From PALSA-243 sp963743705 (GTDB taxonomy: Bacteria > Acidobacteriota > Terriglobia > Bryobacterales > Bryobacteraceae): a stretch of DNA of 64,000 nt. Below the pieces are notes generated by a model. It searched no databases, was not told where the DNA came from, and saw only the letters and a list, made by a program, of their open reading frames with translations. The stretch lies in contig CAVUQS010000001.1 in the NCBI GenBank assembly GCA_963743705.1, positions 186,001 through 250,000 of the forward strand, given 5' to 3'. Positions 25,773 to 35,085 of the stretch are shown piece by piece (the stretch's first letter is position 1; the number at the start of each line of letters is the position of its first letter). Made by a program: the position numbers and the translations under genes.

Positions 25773-26177
25773 TCAGAAGATGCGGCGCAGCCACGCGGAA
25801 ATAGCGAGGATGATCAAGCCCGAAATTATCGTGCCGGTGGCCATGCGCGTACGGCGCGGGTTGTTGGGCTGCACCATAAGAATCGAAACGGCGAACACGT
25901 GCAGGGCTAACAGAAGCTTGAATCCAAGCAACATGTGATAGAACTTGGTGTGCCCCGGCGCAGTCAGGTAGTTGATGAAGCCGGAGAACACCAGCCCGCA
26001 AATGGAAGTAAGCACCAGCGGGCGAAATGCGGCAGCGGCTCTTTCCGCAAATGCGCCACGGTCGCCGTCTGAGGCCGTCCGCACCAAAACGAGCCGCCAG
26101 AAAATCATGCCGCCCAGCAGCGCGGCCATGGAGGCGATGTGAAGCCAACGCAGGGAAATCGCGATCTCATCGGGCAT
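25773..26177 (-). CDS. Small four-helix membrane protein, CopD-like
   Basis: 134 residues with four predicted helices (ISLRWLHIASMAALLGGMIFW; PLVLTSICGLVFSGFINYL; YHMLLGFKLLLALHVFAVSIL; MATGTIISGLIILAISAWL). Histidines at LRWLHIA, PGHTKFYH and LLALHVF sit at helix ends or inside, as in CopD/heme-type membrane families, so it may bind heme or copper; this is inference. Cytoplasmic C-terminus is basic. It is 21 bases upstream of ygfZ in the same direction and divergent from the hydrolase gene (17 bases apart). Confidence 0.75.
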   Translation of the reverse strand: MPDEIAISLRWLHIASMAALLGGMIFWRLVLVRTASDGDRGAFAERAAAAFRPLVLTSICGLVFSGFINYLTAPGHTKFYHMLLGFKLLLALHVFAVSILMVQPNNPRRTRMATGTIISGLIILAISAWLRRIF

Positions 26178-26194
26178 GTCTGTAGAGTATATCT

Positions 26195-26824
26195 ATGATT
26201 CACGAGATCCTGGCGGTCGGGCCGTTGCAATGCAACTGTTCGGTCTTCGGCGACGAGGGAACCAGGGAGGCGATGGTGATCGATCCGGGGGATGAGATCG
26301 AGCGCATTCTCGAAATCATCGCGCGGCACGGCCTCAAGGTGAAGTCCATCGTGATCACGCACGCGCACCTCGATCATATCGGCGGCGCGCAAAAACTGAA
26401 GCAGGCCACGGGCGCGCCGGTGTACATGAATTCCAATGACGCCGAACTACAGGCGATGCTGGGCTTGCAAGCGGCGTGGCTGGGAACGCGCGAACCGGAC
26501 GCGGTGGAAATCGACGCGGCGGCGAAGGACGGCGATTCGCTGGTGGTGGGCGCGACCGAGTTCCACGTGATGCACACGCCCGGGCACACGCAGGGCAGCA
26601 TCAGCTTGTACGCGCCGGCGGAAAACAAAGTGGTGGCGGGCGATACGCTGTTCCGCGGCAGCATCGGGCGGACGGATTTGCCGGGCGGCGATTCGCGGCA
26701 GATTCTGCGCTCGATTCATGAGAAGCTGCTGCCGCTGCCGGAGGACACGATCGTGATTCCGGGGCATGGGCCGAATACGCGGATTGGGTTGGAGAAGCAG
26801 TTGAATCCGTTCTTGCAGGATTAG
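26195..26824 (+). CDS. Metallo-beta-lactamase-fold hydrolase (glyoxalase II-like)
   Basis: 209 residues. Zinc motifs are complete: ITHAHLDHIGG (HxHxDH), HVMHTPGHTQGSI, VVAGDTLFRGSIGRTDLPGGD (bridging Asp) and IVIPGHGPNT. The start IHEILAVGPLQCNCSVFGD and the FRGSIGRTDLPGGD loop match the hydroxyacylglutathione-hydrolase-like group rather than RNases or beta-lactamases. It lacks the long C-terminal glutathione-binding domain of true GloB, so the thioester substrate is uncertain. It is monocistronic. Confidence 0.88.
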   Translation: MIHEILAVGPLQCNCSVFGDEGTREAMVIDPGDEIERILEIIARHGLKVKSIVITHAHLDHIGGAQKLKQATGAPVYMNSNDAELQAMLGLQAAWLGTREPDAVEIDAAAKDGDSLVVGATEFHVMHTPGHTQGSISLYAPAENKVVAGDTLFRGSIGRTDLPGGDSRQILRSIHEKLLPLPEDTIVIPGHGPNTRIGLEKQLNPFLQD

Positions 26825-26834
26825 CCCGCGCCCC

Positions 26835-27014
26835 CTAGTCCGGTTTGGCGGCGGGGGCATCGTCGCGGACATATTTCAGCGAGAGATCGAACTTGCCCGA
26901 GAGGCCGGTGGCGCTGATTCCGGAGACAGCCATGGGGCGAATGTCGATGTGCTCTTTGCCATCGCCCTCGTCTTTCGATGCATGAAACTCGGGACCGTTC
27001 TTGCCCACAAACAA
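26835..27014 (-). pseudogene. Relic of a TIGR03435-type protein (C-terminal fragment)
   Basis: An open frame of about 59 codons ends with TAG at 26835. It reads VGKNGPEFHASKDEGDGKEHID, then an internal jump, then SATGLSGKFDLSLKYVRDD. These are the middle and C-terminal signatures of the TIGR03435 family (compare KSGLKIKETKD and ETGVSGKYYFGIKFARDN in the intact member at 46022-46813). The N-terminal two thirds are missing, the segment between the motifs is shortened, and there is no ribosome site. It lies in the upstream region of the acetyl-CoA synthetase gene. Confidence 0.55.
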
Positions 27015-27041
27015 TTACGCGTGTCTTGCTAAGATTCCTGC

Positions 27042-28973
<1,932 letters not shown>

Positions 28974-29041
28974 ATTAATATACATTCCCTTACAAGGCCT
29001 GGGCCGAGGCGTGCCGTCTCTCTAGTCGGAGGAGAGAACAA

Positions 29042-29335
29042 ATGCTTCGTAAAAGTTTATTGGGATTGTTTGCCGCGGCCACGCTATCATTCAGCGCTTT
29101 CGCCGCCGACGTCATCGTGAAAGTCGCCCCGCCGCGAGCCGTAGTCGAAAGGCGGCCTGTGTCGCCGGGCGTCGGCTACGTCTGGACGCCGGGCTACCAG
29201 CGCTGGGACGGCCGCGCGTACGCATGGGCGCCCGGCGCGTGGGTGCGTCCGCCACGCGCGCACGCCCATTGGGTGGCCCCGCACTGGGTGCACCGCGGCG
29301 GCGGATATGTGATGGTGCAAGGCTACTGGCGATAA
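29042..29335 (+). CDS. Small secreted YXWGXW-repeat protein
   Basis: 97 residues: signal peptide (LLGLFAAATLSFSAFAA), then Pro/Trp/Tyr-rich sequence with repeats of the YVWTPGYQRWDGRAYAWAPGAWV and HWVAPHWVHRGGGYVMVQGYW kind. This is the YXWGXW repeat family, of unknown role, probably periplasmic or outer-membrane-attached. The ribosome site GGAGGAGAG lies just upstream of the ATG. A hairpin 10 bases after the stop may end the transcript. Confidence 0.88.
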   Translation: MLRKSLLGLFAAATLSFSAFAADVIVKVAPPRAVVERRPVSPGVGYVWTPGYQRWDGRAYAWAPGAWVRPPRAHAHWVAPHWVHRGGGYVMVQGYWR

Positions 29336-29345
29336 CAACGCGCCA

Positions 29346-29371
29346 GGGCAGGCTCCTTGCGGGGCCTGCCC
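29346..29371 (+). terminator. Hairpin after the YXWGXW protein gene
   Basis: GGGCAGGC (29346-29353) pairs perfectly with GCCTGCCC (29364-29371) over a 10-base loop. It is followed by CCCTTCC, not a clean T-run, so termination is likely but may be weak. Confidence 0.45.
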
Positions 29372-29506
29372 CCTTCCGGCTAATCTTGCGGCGCGCGATT
29401 CGTCTTCATTTATGCCCTCTGTCCAATTGTTAAAATAGTATCGAACTAGGGGCTCCACTTTTACGTCTAAAGTGGGTGATAGGACAATCGAAAGAGGTTT
29501 GGCGCT

Positions 29507-30931
29507 GTGAAGGTTAAGTGGAAGGTTATCATCAGTTTGGCGGTAGTAGTCCTGTTGGGGATCGGGCTCTACGCCAGCACCGTCTATAGCAAAAAGGGCT
29601 TGGTTTCGGTGCAGACCGGCCAAGCGATCCGCCAGGATCTTACCAGCCTCGTCACCGCCTCGGGCGAGGTGAAGCCCAAAAATTACATCAATATCGGCGC
29701 CAACGCTCAGGGGGATATCACCGAATTGCTGGTGAAAGAAGGCGACCACGTCCGTAAGGGCCAGTTGCTGGCCAAGATCGAAGACGTGCAGCCGGAAGCC
29801 GATGTGCAGGCGCAGCGCGCCGCGCTGAGCTCGGCCGAAGCGCAATCGGCCGCGTCGGAAGCCGCGGTCAAGGCTTCCGATGAAAACATCAATACGATGC
29901 GCGCCGCGATGGAGCACGATAAAGCCGATCTCGATCGCATGAAGGCCGACTATCAGCGCTCGGAACAGCTCTTCAATGAAAAACTGGGCGCCAAGCAGGA
30001 CTTCGAGATGAAGAAGTACGTCTACGACGCGCAGGTGGCGGCGCTGGCGGAATCGCGAGCGCGGATCGTGCAGGCGCAGGCGCAGCGCGAGCAGACCGCG
30101 GCCCAGCTTGCCTCGGCGCAGCGGCAGATTGCGCAAGCCCGGGCCAACCTGGTGCGCTTCGACGACATTCTGCGGAAGCACAACGCGTTCGCGCCGATCG
30201 ACGGCGTGGTGACGAACCTGCCGGTGCGCGTCGGCGAATCGGTGGTGATGGGAATCCAGAACTCCGAGGGCAGCACGATCATGACGATCGCCGATATGTC
30301 GGTGATCACGGCCGAGGTGAAGGTGGATGAAACCGATATCGTGAACATCCATCTGGGACAAACGGCCGACATTACGATCGACGCCATCCCGAACAAGACG
30401 TTCAAAGGCCACGTGACAGAAATCGGCAACACGGCGATTTTGCGGTCCACCGGCCTGGCGGCGTCGCAGAGCGCGATTTCGAGCCAGGAAGCGAAGGACT
30501 TCAAGGTGGTCATCGCGATGGATAGTCCGCCGGACGAAGTGCGTCCCGGCCTTTCCTGCACGGCGAAAGTTACCACGGCCACGCGCCAGAACGCGCTGAC
30601 GGTGCCGATTCAAGCGCTGACAGTTCGCCAGAAGGGCGACCTGGAACCCCAGCCCGCGGCGGGCACGCCGGTGGTTGTAAAGAAATACACGCCCGCGGAA
30701 GAAAAGGTGCGCAAGGAAGAGGTTCAGGGCGTCTTTGTTATCGAGAACGGCAAGGCCATGTTCCACAAAGTGGAGACGGGCATCACAGGCGCAACCGACA
30801 TCGAGGTGTTGAGCGGATTGAAAGAGAGCGATCAGATTATCACCGGAACGTATCAGGTGATTCGCACGATCCGCAATGAGGCGTCGGTAAAGATCGACAA
30901 CAAGGTTCCAACGCCCGAGAAAACGACTTAA
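29507..30931 (+). CDS. MacA/HlyD-type periplasmic adaptor of an ABC efflux system
   Basis: 474 residues. Start GTG at 29507 with AGAGG upstream. One N-terminal membrane anchor (VIISLAVVVLLGIGLYAS), first lipoyl half (GDITELLVKEGDHVRKGQLLAKIED), a long helical hairpin (about 85-215, very Ala/Glu/Gln-rich), second lipoyl half (NAFAPIDGVVTNLPVRVGESVV), then beta-barrel domains with DMSVITAEVKVDETDIVNIHLGQ. It would join an inner-membrane ABC transporter to an outer channel, as MacA does. The ATPase gene follows after 17 bases, but no permease gene follows, which is odd for this operon type. Confidence 0.9.
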   Translation: MKVKWKVIISLAVVVLLGIGLYASTVYSKKGLVSVQTGQAIRQDLTSLVTASGEVKPKNYINIGANAQGDITELLVKEGDHVRKGQLLAKIEDVQPEADVQAQRAALSSAEAQSAASEAAVKASDENINTMRAAMEHDKADLDRMKADYQRSEQLFNEKLGAKQDFEMKKYVYDAQVAALAESRARIVQAQAQREQTAAQLASAQRQIAQARANLVRFDDILRKHNAFAPIDGVVTNLPVRVGESVVMGIQNSEGSTIMTIADMSVITAEVKVDETDIVNIHLGQTADITIDAIPNKTFKGHVTEIGNTAILRSTGLAASQSAISSQEAKDFKVVIAMDSPPDEVRPGLSCTAKVTTATRQNALTVPIQALTVRQKGDLEPQPAAGTPVVVKKYTPAEEKVRKEEVQGVFVIENGKAMFHKVETGITGATDIEVLSGLKESDQIITGTYQVIRTIRNEASVKIDNKVPTPEKTT

Positions 30932-30948
30932 ACGAAATCGAGAACAGA

Positions 30949-31704
30949 ATGGCTACAGCGGCGGCAGAGCGGGAAATGCTCGAGCGGGGCGAGCGTTTGA
31001 AGAGCGAAGGCATCGTCATCCGCACCTACGATCTCTGGAAAACCTATGTGATGGGCGACCAGGAAATCCATGCGGTTTCCGGCGTAGACATCGAGATCAA
31101 ACGCGGCGAATATGTCGCCATCATGGGCCCGTCGGGCTCGGGAAAATCGACGCTGATGAACCTGATCGGCTGCCTGGACACGCCGACGAAGGGCCAGTAT
31201 TACATCAACGGGCACCTGGTGAGCGAGCTGAGCGACGACGAGCTGGCGCGCATCCGCAATAAAGAAATCGGATTCGTGTTCCAGACGTTCAACCTGCTGC
31301 CGCGCGCCTCATCGCTGCACAATGTGGAGCTGCCGCTGATTTACGCCGGCATTTCTTCAAAGGAACGCATCGAGATGGCGAAGCTAGCCATGCGCCAGGT
31401 GGATCTCGAAAAGCGCATGGATCACAAGCCCAACGAGCTTTCGGGTGGCCAGCGCCAGCGCGTGGCGATTGCCCGCGCTCTGGTGAATAATCCGTCGATT
31501 TTGCTGGCGGACGAACCCACGGGCAACCTGGATTCGGTCACTGGCAACGAAATCATGGCATTGTTCGATAAACTGCACCAGAAGGGCAACACGATCGTGC
31601 TGGTGACGCACGAGCACGATATCGCGTTATACGCCCACCGCGTGATTTCGATTCGGGACGGCAAGGTGGAGAGCGATCAGAAGACGCCCCGGGCGGCGGC
31701 GTAA
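30949..31704 (+). CDS. ABC transporter ATP-binding protein, MacB/LolD type
   Basis: 251 residues. Walker A GPSGSGKSTLMNLIG, Q-loop FVFQTFNLLPR, signature LSGGQRQRVAIARAL, Walker B ILLADEPTGNLDS and H-loop VLVTHEHDIA. The sequence group (GCLDTPTKGQYYING; TGNLDSVTGNEIMALFDKLH) is that of MacB/LolD/FtsE ATPases. It must work with an FtsX-like permease, none of which is adjacent; the frameshifted permease at 51643-54094 or a gene elsewhere could serve. A palindromic repeat begins immediately after the stop. Confidence 0.93.
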   Translation: MATAAAEREMLERGERLKSEGIVIRTYDLWKTYVMGDQEIHAVSGVDIEIKRGEYVAIMGPSGSGKSTLMNLIGCLDTPTKGQYYINGHLVSELSDDELARIRNKEIGFVFQTFNLLPRASSLHNVELPLIYAGISSKERIEMAKLAMRQVDLEKRMDHKPNELSGGQRQRVAIARALVNNPSILLADEPTGNLDSVTGNEIMALFDKLHQKGNTIVLVTHEHDIALYAHRVISIRDGKVESDQKTPRAAA

Positions 31705-31705
31705 G

Positions 31706-31790
31706 TTAAGTGGCGCAGGCCTCCTGGCCTGCGCGAGTAGTTTCACGTAAACCATCACCATGCGCCGGCCGGGAGGCCCGCGCCACTTAA
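31706..31790. repeat. Palindromic repeat, second copy of the linker repeat
   Basis: Arms 31706-31734 and 31761-31790 are imperfect inverted repeats (TTAAGTGGCGC at one end, GCGCCACTTAA at the other), enclosing a GTTTCACGTAAACC-containing loop. It is the same family as 990-1063. It fills the space between the ABC ATPase stop and the secretin-like gene, and supplies the latter's stop codon (31787-31789). Confidence 0.85.
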
Positions 31791-32537
31791 AGAATCTTGG
31801 CGGTCATTACCAGGAACAGGGCTTTTTCATGGCTCATGCCGAGGCGGCCCACCACCACTTTTTGACCCTCTTTGATGTCGAGGTCGGTTTGCATGCCGAG
31901 ATCGATGTAACTGAATTGCGTGTCGCCGGGCAATTCCAGTCGATTGCGGGACTCTGATATCCGCATTCAGCCGGTCTACCCGCAGCGTGCTGCCATCTCC
32001 CTGCACGCTGATCGAGTTGATCCGAAGCGACGTGATGACGGCGACGCTGCGGGTTCCGATCTGAAACGCTCCGCCTGAGCTGGAGGCACTCACCTGCTGC
32101 CCTGTGCGCGAGCGGAAAGTCAGCACATCGAGAAGATCATAGTTCTTGAACGGGAACGTATTCTTAAGCTGAGTCACGACCGGATCGAGATCTTTCGGTA
32201 TCGGTGGCGCGTCGGTGGCTGGTGCATCGGCCGCCGATAGCAGGAATATGGTCATTTCGATATCTTTCGGCGCAGCCGATGGCACGTCGAGGCGTTTGAG
32301 CGCGTCCTCGATGGTGGCGATGGTCTCCGGGGTTCCGGTGACGGCAAGAGCGTGCATCTCGCGGTTGGTGGTGAGCGACGACGTAAATACGCGCAGCATT
32401 CCTTCGATCTGCGACGGGTCGGCATACTTCAGGATGAAGAGCCGCTGCACCAGCTTCGGCTCGTCTTTCTGTTCTTTCGGTTTATCCTGCGCGAAGGCCG
32501 TAGCGGCAAGCAGCAAAACCATCCATACTCGTTTCAT
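31787..32537 (-). pseudogene. Secretin-like periplasmic domain protein, frameshifted near its 3' end
   Basis: Signal peptide (VWMVLLLAATAFAQ), then a secretin short-domain (NolW/N1-like) segment: VQRLFILKYADPSQIEGMLRVFTSSLTTNREMHALAVTGTPETIATIEDALKRLDV. A second part (TGQQVSASSSGGAFQIGTRSVAVITSLRINSISVQGDG) follows. The frame running from 32537 breaks down after LNADIR (about 31955); one base over, it continues sensibly as ESRNRLELPGDTQFSYIDLG and ends ALFLVMTAKIL at a TAA in the repeat. So one indel near 31950-31958 separates the parts; whether it is biological or a sequence error is open. It lies two bases after the anti-sigma-like gene, in one operon with the sigma factor. Confidence 0.65.
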
Positions 32538-32538
32538 T

Positions 32539-32964
32539 TCACTCTCCTCCTGATGCGATCCAGTAAATCACTACGTCGGGGTCGTCCGTGAGCATCTTCA
32601 CTACCAGCGGCGGCTGAGCGACCGGCGGACCGACCACCCGATACCTCGAGACCGCCACCGTTCTGCGTCTGGGTCTAAGGACTGGCTCGGCCGGGGGTTC
32701 GGGCGCAGGCGGAGCCTCGGGCGCCATCGCCGTCATTTGCGGGGCGGCGGGGCGGACTACGGCAGAATGCCTCGGGCGCGCGGCGAACACGGCCAGCACG
32801 AGCGCTGCGGCCAACCCGCATGCGGCCCACTTCCACCAGGCGAACGGCTTGCGTTCAACGGCGATCTGGGCCATTACGCGCGCGCGTACGGCGGCGTAGT
32901 GCGCTTCGGGAATTTCCTCGCGGTGCGCATGCCGCAAAATTTCCAGGGCGTCGTCTTGTTTCAT
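32539..32964 (-). CDS. Single-span membrane protein, possible anti-sigma factor
   Basis: 141 residues. A cytoplasmic N-terminus of about 43 residues (DALEILRHAHREEIPEAHYAAVRARVMAQI) precedes one membrane helix (WWKWAACGLAAALVLAVFAA). A Pro/Ala-rich outer part (PEAPPAPEPPAEPVLRPRRR) and a C-terminal VVKMLTDDPDVVIYWIAS follow. There is no Cys/His zinc motif. It starts inside the ECF sigma gene (4-base overlap), the usual place for an anti-sigma factor, and the VVIYWI tail is common in such acidobacterial partners. The role is inferred from position. Confidence 0.7.
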   Translation of the reverse strand: MKQDDALEILRHAHREEIPEAHYAAVRARVMAQIAVERKPFAWWKWAACGLAAALVLAVFAARPRHSAVVRPAAPQMTAMAPEAPPAPEPPAEPVLRPRRRTVAVSRYRVVGPPVAQPPLVVKMLTDDPDVVIYWIASGGE

Positions 32965-33554
32965 GACTGCCTCCTTGGGCGCGGCGAAAAATATCGCTCC
33001 ACAAAATCATGCACCTTGGCGCGGGCTTTCGAAATCTGCGACCGCACCGTCGCCTGGCTGGAACCGAGCGCCTGGGCGACTTCCTCCGTGGACAAACCTT
33101 CGAGATCGCGCAACACCAGCGCGGCGCGCTCCTTTTCGGGAAGCTGGCGCAGGCTCAATTCCAGCACGCGGCGGCGCTCGGCTTCGGTGGCGCCGGCTTG
33201 CGGATCGGCTTCCGTCGTAGCCAGTTCTTCCGCCAGCTCCACCGGCGCGGAAAAGGGCCGGCGGCGGCGCAGATCGTGGCACGCGTTCACGGTCACCCGA
33301 TAGAGCCAGGCGGGCAGCGCGCCCGGCGCGTGCACTTTCGCCAGATTCTTGTACAGGCGGAGGAAAACTTCCTGCGAGACGTCCTGGGCGTCTTCCATAT
33401 TTCCCGTGAGGCGCAACGCGGTGACCAGCACCAAGCGCTCATGTTGGCGCATCAACAGCTCGAAGGCGGCCATGTCGCCGGCGCGTGCGGCTGCAATGGA
33501 GGTCTGGCTCGGTTCGGGCCCCTCCATCGCCGCCACGGCCACGATCATCGTCAT
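32961..33554 (-). CDS. ECF-family RNA polymerase sigma factor
   Basis: 197 residues. Sigma-2 region: FELLMRQHERLVLVTALRLTGNMEDAQDVSQEVFLRLYKNL, with the DAxDxxQEVFLR signature. Sigma-4: LRQLPEKERAALVLRDLEGLSTEEVAQALGSSQATVRSQISKARAKV. The start may be the ATG at 33554 or the internal Met (MEGPEP) at 33527. It would direct polymerase to stress or envelope promoters and is followed by a probable membrane anti-sigma factor and a secretin-like protein, so its signal probably comes from the envelope. Divergent from the PLP decarboxylase. Confidence 0.93.
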   Translation of the reverse strand: MTMIVAVAAMEGPEPSQTSIAAARAGDMAAFELLMRQHERLVLVTALRLTGNMEDAQDVSQEVFLRLYKNLAKVHAPGALPAWLYRVTVNACHDLRRRRPFSAPVELAEELATTEADPQAGATEAERRRVLELSLRQLPEKERAALVLRDLEGLSTEEVAQALGSSQATVRSQISKARAKVHDFVERYFSPRPRRQS

Positions 33555-33633
33555 CTACTCATCAATACTGCGTTTTCGCCGAAAACGTGTATGCGATTTT
33601 GTCTTTTTCCGCTCATCGGGCGCGGCCCGTAAA

Positions 33634-35085
33634 ATGGACGAGGGCATGTCCGACAAACTCGCTATACCGGCTGAAGATTTTCCCTCGCTCGCGCGCGCGG
33701 CCACCGATTTCGTGACGGAGTATTACCAGTCGCTTTCCAGCCGCCCGGTTCTGGTCCCAACTACGGCCGAGGCGCTGCGCAAAACGCTGGATGAACCGCT
33801 GCCCGAAGGCGGCGCGGACCTTCCGGAGTTGATCGGCACGGTGGGCGACGTCATCGCCCGTTACAACCGCCACAGCGCGCACCCGCGCTTCTTCGGCTAC
33901 ATTTCGTCGCCCGGCGCGCCGGTGACGGCCATCAGCCAGATGATCGCGGCGGCGATGAATATCAACGTGACTTGCTGGCGCTCGGCGCCTTCGGGCACGG
34001 AGATCGAGCACACGGTGATTCGTTGGATGAAAGAGATCCTGGGCTACCCGGCCGGGGGCGCGGGGCTGCTGGTGAGCGGCGGATCGATGGCCAATTTCGC
34101 TGCGCTGGCGGCCGCGCGTTCGGCCAAAGCGCCAGGCAATGTCAGGCGCGACGGGTTGATGGGTTTGCCGCGCATGTGCGCATACATTTCGGAGGAAGGC
34201 CATTTTGCCTTCGCGAAGGCCGCCGGGATGATGGGGCTGGGCGAGGCAAATGTGCGGCAGATCGCCACCGGCAGCCGCCTGCGCATCGATATGGCCGATC
34301 TGGCACGGCGCGTGGCGGAAGACCGCGCCGCCGGATTTCTGCCGTTCTGTGTGGTGGCCAATGCCGGGACCACGGCAACGGGATCGTTTGACCCCATCGG
34401 CGAGGTTGCGGATTTCGCGCAACGCGAAGGGCTATGGCTGCATGTCGACGCTGCTTACGGAGGCTTTGCCGCGCTCGCGCCCAGCGCGCGGCACTTGTTC
34501 GAGCGCCTGGGAGAGGCGGATTCCGTGGCGCTCGACCCGCACAAATGGCTCTACGGGCCGATGGGCTGCGGCTGCGTGCTCTACAAAGACCCCGCCGCGG
34601 CGCGCGAGGCGTTCAGCCACGACGCCGATTTCACGCGCCGCATCGGTCTGGTGCGCGACGAGGCGTTCGCGTTTTGGGATTACGGCCCGGAATTAAGCCG
34701 GCCCTTCCGCGCGCTCGATTTGTGGATGCTGATTAAGTACGTTGGCTCGGCGCGGCTGGCCGAGGCGATCGAGGGCAATATCGCTTGCGCGAAATATCTG
34801 GCGCGGCTGGTAGAGGCGAGCGGAGACTTCGAAATGCTGGCGCCGGTGGAGCTTTCGATATTCTGCTTCCGCTATCGTCCGCGCGGCTTTGCGGGCGATC
34901 TCAACGCGCTGAATGAGCGCATTCTGGTTGCCCTGCAGCGGGCGGGCGGCAGCTACGTCTCGAATGCGACCATCCGCGGGCAATTCGCGCTGCGCGGGTG
35001 CGTGCTGAACTACCGCACGACAGAGCGCGACATGGAGATTCTGCTCGACGACGTCCGCCAGGCGGCCGCGGCCGTTACAGCTTAA
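33634..35085 (+). CDS. PLP-dependent group II decarboxylase (aromatic amino acid/diaminobutyrate decarboxylase-like)
   Basis: About 483 residues from the ATG at 33634 (or 33646); an open frame continues upstream over the sigma gene but is not coding. Family marks: HPRFFGYISSPGAPVTAISQMIAAAMNINVTCWRSAPSGTEIEHTVIRWM, LLVSGGSMANFAAL, VVANAGTTATGSFDPIG, LWLHVDAAYGG (Asp to the pyridine nitrogen) and DPHKWLYGPMGCG, whose Lys binds PLP. Substrate among Trp, Tyr, DOPA, Glu or diaminobutyrate cannot be fixed. It ends overlapping the asnB gene tail by 11 bases. Confidence 0.9.
   Translation: MDEGMSDKLAIPAEDFPSLARAATDFVTEYYQSLSSRPVLVPTTAEALRKTLDEPLPEGGADLPELIGTVGDVIARYNRHSAHPRFFGYISSPGAPVTAISQMIAAAMNINVTCWRSAPSGTEIEHTVIRWMKEILGYPAGGAGLLVSGGSMANFAALAAARSAKAPGNVRRDGLMGLPRMCAYISEEGHFAFAKAAGMMGLGEANVRQIATGSRLRIDMADLARRVAEDRAAGFLPFCVVANAGTTATGSFDPIGEVADFAQREGLWLHVDAAYGGFAALAPSARHLFERLGEADSVALDPHKWLYGPMGCGCVLYKDPAAAREAFSHDADFTRRIGLVRDEAFAFWDYGPELSRPFRALDLWMLIKYVGSARLAEAIEGNIACAKYLARLVEASGDFEMLAPVELSIFCFRYRPRGFAGDLNALNERILVALQRAGGSYVSNATIRGQFALRGCVLNYRTTERDMEILLDDVRQAAAAVTA

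Noticed and set aside
29087..30766. Minus-strand frame of 559 residues, longer than the adaptor gene it faces
   Set aside because: Its product is an Arg/His-rich low-sense sequence; the plus-strand adaptor has clear lipoyl and hairpin domains and continues into the ABC ATPase.
31741..31754. parS-like GTTTCACGTAAACC in a repeat loop
   Set aside because: It differs from parS in the right half, and the same loop in other repeat copies has drifted further, so it is part of the repeat.
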